A stretch of 58,844 nucleotides of DNA from Bacillota bacterium (GCA_021806205.1 JAJZXX010000053.1:1-58844), one strand, 5' to 3'. Positions 15,266 to 23,720 are shown, counted from the first letter of the stretch. A program made the numbers and translations. The notes: generated by a model not told the origin, from the letters alone.

Positions 15266-15721
15266 TTAGATTTTTCCCCCCTGCTTTCGATCACACGGGC
15301 CACACACACCATAAAACTTAAGCTCGTGATCCTGAACACGAAAGCCCTGCTCGTGAAATAGGCGTTGCTCGACCGGGGCTAACACATCCTCTTGAAATTC
15401 CTCTAAACGTCCGCATCGCATACACACCATGTGGTGATGACGATGCATGGTCGTCATCTCGACATTAATTTCATAACGCGCTCGCCCGTCGCGAACATGA
15501 ACCTTTTTGAGTACCTCTAATTGGGTCAACAATTCCAAGGTTCTGTATACCGTCGCCATGCCAATGTCACGAAAGTCACGCCGCACCATCTGCGAGACTT
15601 CCTCCGCTGACAATGGTTGGCCGGGTTGGTCCAAAAAAAGCTTGATAATAAGCTCACGTTGGGGCGTGAGCCGTTTGGCACCCTCTTCGAGGCGCCGGTA
15701 AACCTGGGAAAGTTGTGCCAT
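15266..15721 (-). CDS. Fur-family transcriptional regulator
   Basis: A 151-residue Fur/PerR/Zur-type repressor. The N-terminal winged helix contains LTPQRELIIKLFLD and IGMATVYRTLELLTQLEVL. The dimerisation domain has HRHHHMVCMRCGRLEEF and a second CxxC (CGPC) near the C-terminus, together the structural zinc site. The regulatory site uses the HHH cluster. Iron, peroxide or zinc sensing cannot be told apart from the sequence. It is followed without a gap (TAA then GTG) by the ArsC/Spx-like gene, which suggests the regulated output is redox or metal stress. A promoter is seen at 15805-15833. Confidence 0.9.
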   Translation of the reverse strand: MAQLSQVYRRLEEGAKRLTPQRELIIKLFLDQPGQPLSAEEVSQMVRRDFRDIGMATVYRTLELLTQLEVLKKVHVRDGRARYEINVEMTTMHRHHHMVCMRCGRLEEFQEDVLAPVEQRLFHEQGFRVQDHELKFYGVCGPCDRKQGGKI

Positions 15722-16100
15722 GCCAAACCACCTTTAACAATTGCGGAGGGAATTTGAACGCCCTCTTGGTCACTACGCCTGACCCTGGGAAAACTATGGC
15801 TCCTATTCTACTGGATCTTAGGCGATGTCCCAAGAACCAACGGTCACATCCAAAGAACATTTTGTAGATGTCGACGTGTCTACTGAATCGACCCGTTCCA
15901 CGATGTTTCATGGGGTTTGCCAAAATGGGTATCGCGCGGATTAGCTCTCTAATGGCATAGTCGGCATTTAGGTCCCGTAGGACTGGAAGCCCAGCCAGAA
16001 CTCATAAGACAATGGGCTGGCGCATTCGGCAAGTTGCCTAGACAGAGACTGGCTGAACAGCTTAGGAAGATTTTACGCACGGCCATGGACTCCCATCCCA
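15722..16100. other. Intergenic region upstream of the Fur-family gene
   Basis: It contains the promoter at 15805-15833. The 84 bp between that promoter and the ATG form a leader, with no clear Fur-box palindrome recognised. The distal part (15834-16100) holds only open frames without ribosome binding sites or family motifs. Confidence 0.4.
15805..15833 (-). promoter_or_regulatory. Promoter candidate for the fur-arsC-like operon
   Basis: Minus-strand TTGGGA (four of six bases of the -35 consensus) is followed after 17 bp by TAGAAT (-10). It lies 84 bp upstream of the Fur-family ATG. Confidence 0.55.
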
Positions 16101-16367
16101 TTACGCGAATGGATCGTCTAATTCCCGGTACAATACCCATTCGCCAGGGCGCCGGGCGTAGAGTTCGAAGTACCGGTTTTCGGTCGTGCGCACAATGAGT
16201 CGTCTTCCGTGGCGTCTTAGCCACCAACGGGATCCAAAGTCTACATGGCGGTAATCGGATAGAGTTTCTTGCACCTCATAGACAAAACCTTGCCATTCAA
16301 AAGAGCTTGGTGTTCCTTCGGAATTCCGCTTCACTGTAACACGTTCACTGATGAGCTGTGCCATCAT
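16101..16367 (-). CDS. DUF6504-like protein
   Basis: An 88-residue protein resembling DUF6504: ISERVTVKRNSEGTPSSFEW then QGFVYEVQETLSDYR, a WWLRR turn, and RTTENRYFELYARRPGEWVL then YRELDD. Members are small beta-rich proteins often encoded near Y-family DNA polymerases or other repair genes in actinobacteria and Bacillota. No such neighbour is present here. GGGAGG lies 7 bp before the ATG-ATG pair at 16367, supporting this start. Function is unknown. Confidence 0.65.
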   Translation of the reverse strand: MMAQLISERVTVKRNSEGTPSSFEWQGFVYEVQETLSDYRHVDFGSRWWLRRHGRRLIVRTTENRYFELYARRPGEWVLYRELDDPFA

Positions 16368-16420
16368 CCGTAACCTCCCTTTGGCGTCAGCGGCAAGAAA
16401 TGTTTCCCCACCTCAAAAAG

Positions 16421-16672
16421 CTACATGACATCTGAGAACCGGCAGAAGAAACTGGCTACGGCGCGGCGGACATACGAGTGGGCGCCATCCATTGAGGCAA
16501 GACAACTGGGCTTACGGATCGTTCGGTATTTGCCGCCATGATACCAAAACCCATTGCGTGGACCCATCAAATAGTCGAAACTACACATCGTGAGGGATTC
16601 GGAAAGGTGGTAACGGGATAGCGCGCTAGCGCAAGCGTCTTCTATACCAGGTGTGTCAAATAATTCACCCAC
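16421..16672 (-). CDS. Hypothetical protein, 83 residues
   Basis: An unrecognised short frame starting at GTG 16672, with AAAGGGG 6 bp upstream. The protein is mildly aromatic and cysteine-containing (FDYLMGPRNGFWYHGGKYRT), with no signal peptide or membrane helix. It could be a small real gene or a chance frame. The well-placed ribosome binding site is the only support. Confidence 0.3.
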   Translation of the reverse strand: MGELFDTPGIEDACASALSRYHLSESLTMCSFDYLMGPRNGFWYHGGKYRTIRKPSCLASMDGAHSYVRRAVASFFCRFSDVM

Positions 16673-17018
16673 CCAGAACCCCTTTGGAGGTCATCATAGC
16701 ATGTCACCCGGAACCAAGATAACGGAACAATCCGAAACCGCGTCACTCAGTAACACGGTTTGCTTGTTGTCGGGTCTGGCGCCCCGTTAGGGCCGTTTTG
16801 TTCGTTGGCGAGGGATGCCAAGCGCGCGATCCCTTCCGCCGGCACCGGGTATCATGCGCCACCAATGGCCGCCCAACTAATAGCCCTCTCGCGAAAGCGC
16901 GACCCAATGGCTACGCCTGGGGACGGTCAGACCGATCCTCCGACGACGCCATAGCAGCCGTCTTGGCAAACCCCACACAGAATTGGGCCGTATCAGGGTT
17001 GGCCGCGAACAGTCCTGA
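16673..17018. other. Intergenic region, no gene recognised
   Basis: These 346 bp between the 83-residue hypothetical gene and the end of the methyltransferase gene carry overlapping short frames in several phases without ribosome binding sites or motifs. It may contain decayed sequence, but nothing could be matched. Confidence 0.4.
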
Positions 17019-17864
17019 TCAGAGACTAGGCTTCTTTGTCGCCGCCACGATCTCGTAGACGAAGGTCCGCGAGACCGTTCCGGCGTAGTAGGAATCGATG
17101 CACCTTCGCATGTCGTTCAGAAGTCCTTCGCGGTATGGTTCCGACAAGGTCAAGATTAACGAATCGGTCCGCAACAGGCCTATATACTCGTCCATGCTAA
17201 AGCGCCGCGTCTTTCGAATCCGGTGTCGCTTTACCGACGCAAAATCCGGACACTGGTCGATGTCTTGATATACGGCTGAAAGCTCGTGTTCGGACGGCGG
17301 ACGCCATTTGGAATCGGTACTTAACCCCCACTTAAGATAAGCGCGTTGCGAATCGATAAAGAATCCGCCGTCATCACCCAAAACCTGGTGCGGATAGATA
17401 GCGACCAGCATGCCTCCTGGACGGAGAGTCCGAGCCGATTTGGACGCTCTGATTTGTGAATCAATCCAGTGGAACGCGGTCCCTGAAATAACGGTGTCAA
17501 ATGGACGATTTGGCAATGGCCAGTCCTCAAAAGGGAGGACGGCCATCTCAAAACGAACAAAGTGACCCAAGTTTCGCCGAGCTATGGCCGCTAAATCTTG
17601 TCCCAATTCTACCGCCATCACTGACGCACCGCGCTCGAGCAGCGGACGGGTCAATTGCCCCGTCCCAGGCCCTATTTCCAGGATCCGGCTCCCAAGCCCG
17701 ATGTCAGCCATCTTCCCGATCGCGTCCAGGACGTCGGTCGGATATCCCCGGCGATACCGATCGTAAAGATCCGCCACACCATTGAAGGACTCGCGGCTTC
17801 GCATCAACTCGGGTTTATTAGCATCCAGCGTGCTCATCTCATTCCTGGTATTCTGAGCGTACAT
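17019..17864 (-). CDS. Class I SAM-dependent methyltransferase
   Basis: A 281-residue Rossmann-fold methyltransferase. Motif I is SRILEIGPGTGQLTRPLLER, with MAVELGQDLAAIARRNL after it. Motif IV is around FDTVISGTAFHWID, the FHWID form seen in the UbiE/trans-aconitate-like methyltransferase_11 group. The C-terminal third (SKWRPPSEHELSAVYQDIDQ, MDEYIGLLRTDS) is helical and probably binds substrate, which is unknown. ATG 17864 has GGTGG upstream; ATG 17837 is an alternative. It lies 22 bp after the M20 hydrolase gene, in a likely operon with it and arginase. Confidence 0.83.
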   Translation of the reverse strand: MYAQNTRNEMSTLDANKPELMRSRESFNGVADLYDRYRRGYPTDVLDAIGKMADIGLGSRILEIGPGTGQLTRPLLERGASVMAVELGQDLAAIARRNLGHFVRFEMAVLPFEDWPLPNRPFDTVISGTAFHWIDSQIRASKSARTLRPGGMLVAIYPHQVLGDDGGFFIDSQRAYLKWGLSTDSKWRPPSEHELSAVYQDIDQCPDFASVKRHRIRKTRRFSMDEYIGLLRTDSLILTLSEPYREGLLNDMRRCIDSYYAGTVSRTFVYEIVAATKKPSL

Positions 17865-17886
17865 GGGCTTTCCACCATTTCGGCTA

Positions 17887-19005
17887 TTAATCGGCGATTG
17901 CGCGAAACAAGACGTCGACTCCCAAAGCCAGCGCCGCTTCATTCACCATAAAATGCGGCGAATGGTGCGGCGGGGAGTTGCCGCCCTCTAATCCCGACCC
18001 TAAGAACAAAAACGAGCCAGGCTTATGATGAAGATAGTAGGCAAAATCTTCACCTCCCATATGCGGGGTCATGCTAGTCACATTAACCAAGCCACGCAGT
18101 TTTTCCGCCCAACTTAACGCTTGCACCTCGTGATTAATCACCGCGGGATAACCCTTTTCGTAAATCACCTCGGCCGACGCGTCATAGAGCGCGGCGGTCG
18201 TACGGGCGATCCGTTCGATCTCCTTTTGGACGCGGTGTTGGACATCGACCGTAAAGGTTCGCACAGTGCCTGTCACTTCGGCAGTTTCCGCAATAATATT
18301 AAAGTTCTGCCCCGCATGGATCGTGCCACAGGTCACTACAACTGGTTCAAATGCAGCCACCCGTCGTGAGACGATGGTCTGAAGGTTTACCACCGTCTGA
18401 GCCGCAATGAGCACCGCGTCTTTGGTTTGTTGGGGCTGCGAGCCATGTCCCCCAACCCCTGTGATATGGACGGTAAAAATGTCGGCATTCGCCATAAAGG
18501 GTCCGGGTTGAACGGCTACCGTGCCTACGGGCAATTCCGCCCCGACATGCAATCCATAGACCTCATCAACACCTTCTAATGCACCTTGCTCAATCAGTTT
18601 GAGCGCACCACCCGGTGGTTTCTCCTCGGCCGGTTGAAACAGCATGCGCACGGTGCCCGCAAAATTTCGTCCGCGGCTTAAGCGTTCAGCCAATCCCAAG
18701 GCTATGGCCATGTGGGCATCGTGACCGCAGGCGTGCATTACGCCAGGATGCTCGGAACTGAAGGGAAGTCCGGTGGCTTCTGCCAACGGCAGTCCATCCA
18801 TATCTGCCCGCACCGCATACATTTTGCCGGGCGTCCCCGAGTCAATGTCCACCACAATACCCGTGTCACCAACCCGACGGGGCTCCAGCCCCAAGTCCCT
18901 GAGCTTTTGCCATAGATAATCATGCGTCTTATACTCTAAAAATCCCAACTCGGGAATACGGTGCAAGTCTCGCCGGTACCCGATCACCCTGTCCTGCCAC
19001 GTCAT
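17887..19005 (-). CDS. M20-family amidohydrolase (aminoacylase type)
   Basis: A 372-residue di-metal hydrolase. Visible motifs are YRRDLHRIPELGFLE at the N-terminus, YAVRADMDGLPLAEATGLPF, HACGHDAHMAIALG, FQPAEEKPPGGALKLIE and PHMGGEDFAYYL near the C-terminus, with a lid domain inserted between. This matches N-acyl-amino-acid amidohydrolases and N-acetyldiaminopimelate deacetylase relatives; the substrate cannot be told. ATG 19005 follows AGAGGGGGGACAGGG. It is 41 bp downstream of arginase, so a role in recycling acylated amino acids or arginine breakdown is plausible but inferred. Confidence 0.87.
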   Translation of the reverse strand: MTWQDRVIGYRRDLHRIPELGFLEYKTHDYLWQKLRDLGLEPRRVGDTGIVVDIDSGTPGKMYAVRADMDGLPLAEATGLPFSSEHPGVMHACGHDAHMAIALGLAERLSRGRNFAGTVRMLFQPAEEKPPGGALKLIEQGALEGVDEVYGLHVGAELPVGTVAVQPGPFMANADIFTVHITGVGGHGSQPQQTKDAVLIAAQTVVNLQTIVSRRVAAFEPVVVTCGTIHAGQNFNIIAETAEVTGTVRTFTVDVQHRVQKEIERIARTTAALYDASAEVIYEKGYPAVINHEVQALSWAEKLRGLVNVTSMTPHMGGEDFAYYLHHKPGSFLFLGSGLEGGNSPPHHSPHFMVNEAALALGVDVLFRAIAD

Positions 19006-19046
19006 CCCTGTCCCCCCTCTAATCATATGTCGTATCCGCCATCGGC

Positions 19047-19946
19047 TTAGATAATCCGATGGCCTAAGGCCGAAGCAATGAGATTGGCCGCTAGACGGCC
19101 GGTTCGATTATGTTCGTCTAAAATCGGATTAACTTCAACCATTTCCATCGACGTGAGTACGTCGCCTTCCGCCAATAGTTCCAAAGCCAGATGGGCTTCC
19201 CGATCGGTGAGTCCCCCATTGAACGGCGTTCCCGATCCCGGCGCGTACAGGGGATCGAGCGCGTCAATGTCAAAGCTTAGGTGGACCCCATCCGTCCCCT
19301 GGGTCAAAATATCCATAGCCCGGGCCATGACTTCGCGCATGCCATAGCGGTCGACTTCATGCATGGAGAATACGGTGACGCTGCTCTGACGCAAGGCCTC
19401 TGCCTCAGCGGGATCGAGCGTGCGCACGCCCACGTAGACAATCTTGGCTTCATCTACGTAATGCCCCTTAAACGGCACCGCCAAATCGGTCTGATCACGT
19501 CCGCAAGCCACGGCGACAGGCATGCCGTGGACATTGCCGGAAGGTGATGTCTTCTCGGTATTAAAGTCACCATGGGCATCAAACCACAACAAGCCAATCT
19601 TGGACCATACACGCAGTAGACCGGCTATTGTGCCCATGGCGATCGAGTGATCACCGCCGAGCACCAGCGGAAATTGCCCTTCTCCCGCCAATTTTTCGAT
19701 CGTACGAGCCAACACCCGATTCACTTTCACAATTTCATCTAAGTATTTGGCCTGGGGATTGGCCGACTGGCGACTTTCCGGTACCGGAACGGCAATATTC
19801 CCCAGATCGTTTACGGTGTGCCCCGCTTGGCGCAGCTTGTCGTGAAGACCCGCGTAGCGGATGGCACTGGGACCCATGTCTACACCGCGCCGATCGGCAC
19901 CATAGTCTAAGGGCACACCGATTACGCTGATTTGTTTTGGTGTCAT
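19047..19946 (-). CDS. rocF: Arginase
   Basis: A 299-residue manganese enzyme splitting arginine into ornithine and urea. All three ureohydrolase signatures are present: VLGGDHSIAMGT, WFDAHGDFNTEKTSPSGNVH (the N-x-H-G-M loop is typical of true arginase), and SFDIDALDPLYAPGSGTP. Length is normal. AAGGAG precedes ATG 19946. It opens a probable operon with the M20 hydrolase and methyltransferase; a TATAAT box lies 30 bp upstream. Confidence 0.95.
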   Translation of the reverse strand: MTPKQISVIGVPLDYGADRRGVDMGPSAIRYAGLHDKLRQAGHTVNDLGNIAVPVPESRQSANPQAKYLDEIVKVNRVLARTIEKLAGEGQFPLVLGGDHSIAMGTIAGLLRVWSKIGLLWFDAHGDFNTEKTSPSGNVHGMPVAVACGRDQTDLAVPFKGHYVDEAKIVYVGVRTLDPAEAEALRQSSVTVFSMHEVDRYGMREVMARAMDILTQGTDGVHLSFDIDALDPLYAPGSGTPFNGGLTDREAHLALELLAEGDVLTSMEMVEVNPILDEHNRTGRLAANLIASALGHRII

Positions 19947-19975
19947 GGTGATCTCCTTTCAGGTACTTGTCTCAC

Positions 19976-19981
19976 ATTATA
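19976..19981 (-). promoter_or_regulatory. -10 box (TATAAT) for the arginase operon
   Basis: A perfect TATAAT preceded by GG lies 30 bp upstream of the arginase ATG. No good -35 box sits 17 bp farther up (it would overlap the end of the cwlD-like gene), so an activator or an extended -10 element may be used. Confidence 0.4.
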
Positions 19982-20000
19982 CCCTCATCCGCCCTGAGCC

Positions 20001-20753
20001 TCACCGCACCAATAAATCGGTGGGGGGTGGTGCGTCGAGCATTCCGGGCGGCCACCGCCCTTTCACGAGCCATCGTTCCATTCCCACAAAAATGTACCAG
20101 GTCAATTCGTCTTGATAGGCTGACGTCATGAGTAAACGCTCTTCGTGGGGGTTCGTCACGTATCCAATTTCCACATTGATAGCGGGTATATGCGCGTGCT
20201 TAAGAACATACTGGTTAATTCGCTTGACGTCCCGATGACTATGGGTAAAAAACTGCAGCTCCTCCTGGACGTCGTGCGCTAGATGAAAGCTTGCCGATCC
20301 CTCCCAAAAAAAGGTTTGGGGGTTTTTAAATGCCGCCGGTCCAGAATTGCAGTGGATATCGATTAAGACATCCGCGTGTTGCGCGTTAATCCAATGGGAA
20401 CGTTCGTACACGCGATATTTACGAGTGGCTGGAATCGCCCTGGGATGATTCCAAGTCATCAAGACCCGGGCACCAGCCATTTTGAGCCAAGTTCGCAACT
20501 TTAACGCGACTTCTAAATTAATTGTCGCCTCAATAACGTTTTTCCCACGAGCACCCGGATCCCATCCCCCGTGTCCCGGATCGATAATGACGGTACGCCC
20601 GCGCAATAGATCACCCGCTATGGGGGGGAGTTGCGCATTCCTGTTAGAGGACGACTCACTTTGCACCGTAGAAACCAATAGGAAAGACCCGACCAGTAAG
20701 GTTAAGGCCAGGGTCCCCAAGATTTTGGACAAGTGCGCGCGACGGTGGAACAT
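20001..20753 (-). CDS. cwlD: N-acetylmuramoyl-L-alanine amidase, CwlD-like
   Basis: A 250-residue Amidase_3 zinc enzyme. An N-terminal signal anchor (LGTLALTLLVGSFLLVSTVQ, residues about 11-30) is followed by VIIDPGHGGWDPGARG (first zinc His), EATINLEVALKL (zinc Glu), DVLIDIHCNSGP (second His) and INVEIGYVTNPHEERLL (catalytic Glu). CwlD makes muramic-delta-lactam in the spore cortex of endospore formers, and length and layout match it, so a sporulation role is likely. Other amidases share these motifs, which leaves the symbol slightly uncertain. It is divergent from the XRE-TPR regulator gene. Confidence 0.85.
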   Translation of the reverse strand: MFHRRAHLSKILGTLALTLLVGSFLLVSTVQSESSSNRNAQLPPIAGDLLRGRTVIIDPGHGGWDPGARGKNVIEATINLEVALKLRTWLKMAGARVLMTWNHPRAIPATRKYRVYERSHWINAQHADVLIDIHCNSGPAAFKNPQTFFWEGSASFHLAHDVQEELQFFTHSHRDVKRINQYVLKHAHIPAINVEIGYVTNPHEERLLMTSAYQDELTWYIFVGMERWLVKGRWPPGMLDAPPPTDLLVR

Positions 20754-20919
20754 CCTCGTCCCCTCTTTTCCTCTATGAGGGGTATGAATGTAACGCGCGC
20801 TTCATGCAGAGATTTACTAAACGGATCGCGTGTGCGGCCTAAGATCGGTCCCCCTCGGTATCGGTGTCATCATTATGGCGAGTTCCGGTGGCCAGGCTTC
20901 ATGTCCTAACTTCATCCCC

Positions 20920-20936
20920 GTTAAATTTCATTTAAC
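20920..20936 (+). promoter_or_regulatory. Perfect 17-bp palindrome in the XRE regulator promoter region
   Basis: GTTAAAT-TTC-ATTTAAC forms 7-bp arms around a 3-bp centre. It lies 33 bp upstream of the regulator's start, in the expected -35/-10 zone. XRE-family proteins commonly bind such repeats in their own promoters, so autoregulation is inferred. It could also act on the divergent cwlD-like gene. Confidence 0.5.
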
Positions 20937-20968
20937 TTGTGATACAGTGGGTCCACGGAGGTGGAGCC

Positions 20969-22234
20969 GTGGTTGGCAAGAAGATTCGCGACCTGCGTAA
21001 AAGACTTGGCATCACCCAAGAACAATTGGCAGGCCCCGAATTAACCAAGAGTTATGTGAGTCAAGTCGAATTAGGCCGCGTTCGTCCGTCTCGGAAGGCG
21101 CTCGAAATGATGGCCCAAAGGCTCGGCAAACCGCTCGGTTATTTTCTTGATAACGACGACGATATCCGAACCGTCACTGTGCTTTTGCAAGCCTCCGAGG
21201 CGCTATTGATCAGCCGGCGCGTCGACGAAGCCCTGGTGGGTTTGACCGAAGCGCAATATTTGGCGGAACGCATTGGCCGAGATGATATACTCGCTCAAAT
21301 CGACACAACCATGGGGCGCCTCGCTCTGGCCCAATCTAACCCGCTTAAGGCGATTGACCACTTAAAGCATGCCTTAGACCATCTGTCACCCACGGACGAC
21401 GCCGCCCAGATCGTTCGGATCGCCGCTCACATCGGTCGGGCATCCCAAGAAGCCGATCTATTTCACGACGCTGTCACCTACTACCAGATAAGCGTCAAGA
21501 CAGCCCGCACCCAATCCAATCCCGCCCTCAAAGTAGATGCGCTCATGGAATATGGGGACTTTTGCGCACGCGAACATCACTGGCAGTCGGCCTTGATCCT
21601 CTACCAAGAAGCAGAAGCTTTCCTGGACACCAGTGCGGCCGACACGACGGCCCTGTCGGTTCGGATGGCAGTGGCTCAATGTCATCTCGGGAATTTTGAA
21701 AGCGCCCGCCCTGCCGTCATTGAAGGCGTCACGTCTTGGGACAGGCTTCCCCAAGGCTCAGTGGACAAAAAATGCCGATTAGGACGTGATCTGGCAGAAT
21801 GCCTGATTCGCTTAAATGAGCTCCAACAAGCGCAGCGCATACTGGATGAAACGCTCACCCTGGCGCTGTCGCAGTCCACCCGCGACATGTTGCCCGACAT
21901 ATTGCATACCGTCTTAGTATGGTGTCGTGCGTCGTCGGATTCAAAAGCCATCTCCCAGTATTTGGACCTCATTGAGCATAGGCCCGATTCGCCCCGGCTT
22001 GACGCCGTCAAGGCGGATGCCTACGTCCTCTTAGCGGAGCACTGCCCTAATCTGTCTCAACGAGTCGAATACTTGGGTCAGGCGCTGCATTGCATCCCAA
22101 ATGATCCCAATCTGCTTCTTAAACGCGCCGTGGCTCAGGCGCAGGGCCAGGATAAGGCAGCGCTTCGGCACTTATGGACCCTCATGACCGAAAGCCGCAT
22201 GCCCGAAATCGTCCCTCTATCATTTCCCCGATAA
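20969..22234 (+). CDS. XRE-type HTH regulator with TPR repeats
   Basis: A 421-residue protein. Residues about 1-60 form an XRE helix-turn-helix (KKIRDLRKRLGITQEQLAGP then SYVSQVELGRVRPSRKALEM). The remainder is a string of helical TPR-like repeats (ALLISRRVDEALVGLTEAQY, AIDHLKHALDHLSP, AVTYYQISVKTARTQSNPAL). The layout resembles peptide- or metabolite-responsive RRNPP-like and related Bacillota regulators, though no ligand is known. GTG 20969 is chosen over the upstream ATG because GGAGGTGG lies just before it and the HTH then begins at the normal distance. Its stop codon lies within the rpsI terminator. Confidence 0.83.
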   Translation: MVGKKIRDLRKRLGITQEQLAGPELTKSYVSQVELGRVRPSRKALEMMAQRLGKPLGYFLDNDDDIRTVTVLLQASEALLISRRVDEALVGLTEAQYLAERIGRDDILAQIDTTMGRLALAQSNPLKAIDHLKHALDHLSPTDDAAQIVRIAAHIGRASQEADLFHDAVTYYQISVKTARTQSNPALKVDALMEYGDFCAREHHWQSALILYQEAEAFLDTSAADTTALSVRMAVAQCHLGNFESARPAVIEGVTSWDRLPQGSVDKKCRLGRDLAECLIRLNELQQAQRILDETLTLALSQSTRDMLPDILHTVLVWCRASSDSKAISQYLDLIEHRPDSPRLDAVKADAYVLLAEHCPNLSQRVEYLGQALHCIPNDPNLLLKRAVAQAQGQDKAALRHLWTLMTESRMPEIVPLSFPR

Positions 22235-22256
22235 AAAAAGCCCCTGTTTAAGGGGC
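22233..22256 (-). terminator. Intrinsic terminator of the rplM-rpsI operon
   Basis: On the minus strand, GCCCC and GGGGC arms with a 7-nt loop are followed directly by seven T residues. It starts 10 bp after the rpsI stop. The T-run overlaps the stop codon of the converging XRE-TPR gene. Confidence 0.85.
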
Positions 22257-22265
22257 GCGACACCA

Positions 22266-22658
22266 CTAACGCTTAGAAAACTGAGGAGCCTTGCGCGCTT
22301 TTTTAAGACCATACTTGCGGCGTTCTTTAACCCTCGCATCCCGGGTGAGAAAACCGTGTTGCTTTAACCCGCGTCGAAAGTTCGGGTCCACCCCTAAAAG
22401 TGCGCGCGCAATCCCATGGCGCACAGCACCTGCCTGACCCGTCAGGCCTCCGCCTTGAACTCTGACCAACACGTCAAAACGCCCCTCCGCCTCGGAGGTC
22501 TTTAGCGGGCTCACGATGGCCGTACGCAAAGTCAACACCGGAAAATAGTCCTCAAATTCACGACCGTTAATTTTGATGCGTCCGCTACCTGGTACTAGCC
22601 GGACTCGAGCTACCGCATTCTTACGGCGCCCAGTGCCCCAGAACTGCACCACTGCCAT
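22266..22658 (-). CDS. rpsI: 30S ribosomal protein S9
   Basis: A 130-residue S9. [20 protein letters not shown] at the N-terminus and the C-terminal [20 protein letters not shown] are diagnostic. The basic C-terminal tail reaches the P-site tRNA. ATG 22658 overlaps the rplM stop by one base (TAATG), with GGAGG 10 bp upstream, so translation is coupled to L13. Confidence 0.97.
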   Translation of the reverse strand: MAVVQFWGTGRRKNAVARVRLVPGSGRIKINGREFEDYFPVLTLRTAIVSPLKTSEAEGRFDVLVRVQGGGLTGQAGAVRHGIARALLGVDPNFRRGLKQHGFLTRDARVKERRKYGLKKARKAPQFSKR

Positions 22659-23092
22659 TAACTCATAACCTCCCACTGTTCCGGCTGTTGCGCCGCGTGC
22701 GGGTGCTCCGACCCTCGATACACCTTAAGCTTCTTAAACATGGCTCGACCCAAACGATTATGCGGCAGCATGCCACGTATGGCCTTTTCAACAACAAAAT
22801 CAGGCTTTTTGGCCATGAGTTGCCGATAGATGGTCCGCTTTAAGCCACCCTCATATCCTGAATGATGAAAATAAATCTTTTGGTCAAGTTTTCGACCGGT
22901 TAAGGCCACCTGTTCGGCATTAATGACTATGACATAGTCACCCGTGTCAATATGTGGCGTATAAATGGGCTTATGCTTCCCACGCAACAACGTGGCTGCC
23001 AGGGCCGCCACCCGGCCCAAAGGCTTTCCTTTAGCATCGATGACATACCACTTGCGAGTCACGTCAGCAGGACGAGCCATATACGTGGACAT
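22658..23092 (-). CDS. rplM: 50S ribosomal protein L13
   Basis: A 144-residue L13. Diagnostic segments are [52 protein letters not shown] and [20 protein letters not shown]13 binds 23S rRNA early in assembly. ATG 23092 is preferred because the conserved part begins there and GGAGAGGAAG precedes it. It has its own strong promoter (23153-23181), so rplM-rpsI is a separate transcription unit from the alpha operon. Confidence 0.97.
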   Translation of the reverse strand: MSTYMARPADVTRKWYVIDAKGKPLGRVAALAATLLRGKHKPIYTPHIDTGDYVIVINAEQVALTGRKLDQKIYFHHSGYEGGLKRTIYRQLMAKKPDFVVEKAIRGMLPHNRLGRAMFKKLKVYRGSEHPHAAQQPEQWEVMS

Positions 23093-23152
23093 GCGCGAAC
23101 TTCCTCTCCAGCAAATTGGCGTCGAACATTCTCCCGGCACCCAAACAAAAAT

Positions 23153-23181
23153 ATTCTAGCGGTTCCAAAGAGAGCTGTCAA
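23153..23181 (-). promoter_or_regulatory. Strong sigma-A promoter of rplM-rpsI
   Basis: TTGACA, 17 bp, then TAGAAT on the minus strand, 61 bp upstream of the rplM ATG. The -35 box is perfect and the -10 box differs by one base from TATAAT. An AT-rich stretch follows the -10. Confidence 0.85.
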
Positions 23182-23207
23182 GCAGCGAAATGGACGGCAG
23201 GCGCCCC

Positions 23208-23720
23208 TTAGCTCGCCTTTGGCGGGTCCTCCCAGTGCTCCATTTTAATGTGCCCATAGAAATCTAGCCACCCCATAAACGACTGGGAACAACTGAGGCA
23301 AGTGCGGAACGGCCGCCCTGGAAATTTGTCACGGGCAAACGATTCATCCGCTTCGGACGCCAAGGCACCATTGACCGCAATCCGCAACAAGGCCAGTCCG
23401 CTTTGGTAGAGCGCATCACTATAAACCCGGGCATCAACCACAACAAGCGTGACATAGGATTCACGCTCATCGTATACCTGATAGGCACCGAGATAAGGCG
23501 GGTCGCTCGCGCGACTCCAACCTACGGATAAATGATGGTGAACCATTTCAGCCAGGCTCGGGCTGGTAAGGGTTGCGTCGACAAGATGATTCACCAAGCG
23601 CCGAAGATAATAGGTTCTTAGATGGCTTTGCATAGCGGCTGCCCCCTCGAAATAGAGATCATTAGATAGGTTGTGACTGACCCGGTCTGAACTCTGACCA
23701 CTCACACGGATAAAGGGCAC
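23208..23720 (-). CDS. Uncharacterised protein with C-terminal CxxC...HxxxxH motif
   Basis: A 170-residue protein I cannot name. The first 130 residues are mixed helix/strand (MQSHLRTYYLRRLVNHLVDA, YVTLVVVDARVYSDALYQSG). Near the C-terminus there is CLSCSQSFMGWLDFYGHIKM then EH, which gives C-x2-C-x12-H-x4-H, the spacing of a classical C2H2 zinc finger, rare in bacteria. GTG 23720 has GAGG upstream. It is followed immediately by the rplM promoter and diverges from a methyltransferase gene. Nucleic-acid binding is possible but unproven. Confidence 0.6.
   Translation of the reverse strand: MPFIRVSGQSSDRVSHNLSNDLYFEGAAAMQSHLRTYYLRRLVNHLVDATLTSPSLAEMVHHHLSVGWSRASDPPYLGAYQVYDERESYVTLVVVDARVYSDALYQSGLALLRIAVNGALASEADESFARDKFPGRPFRTCLSCSQSFMGWLDFYGHIKMEHWEDPPKAS

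Noticed and set aside
16760-17058. Overlapping plus-strand frames in the 16.7-17.0 kb gap
   Set aside because: No ribosome binding site, no motif, and partly opposite the methyltransferase 3' end.
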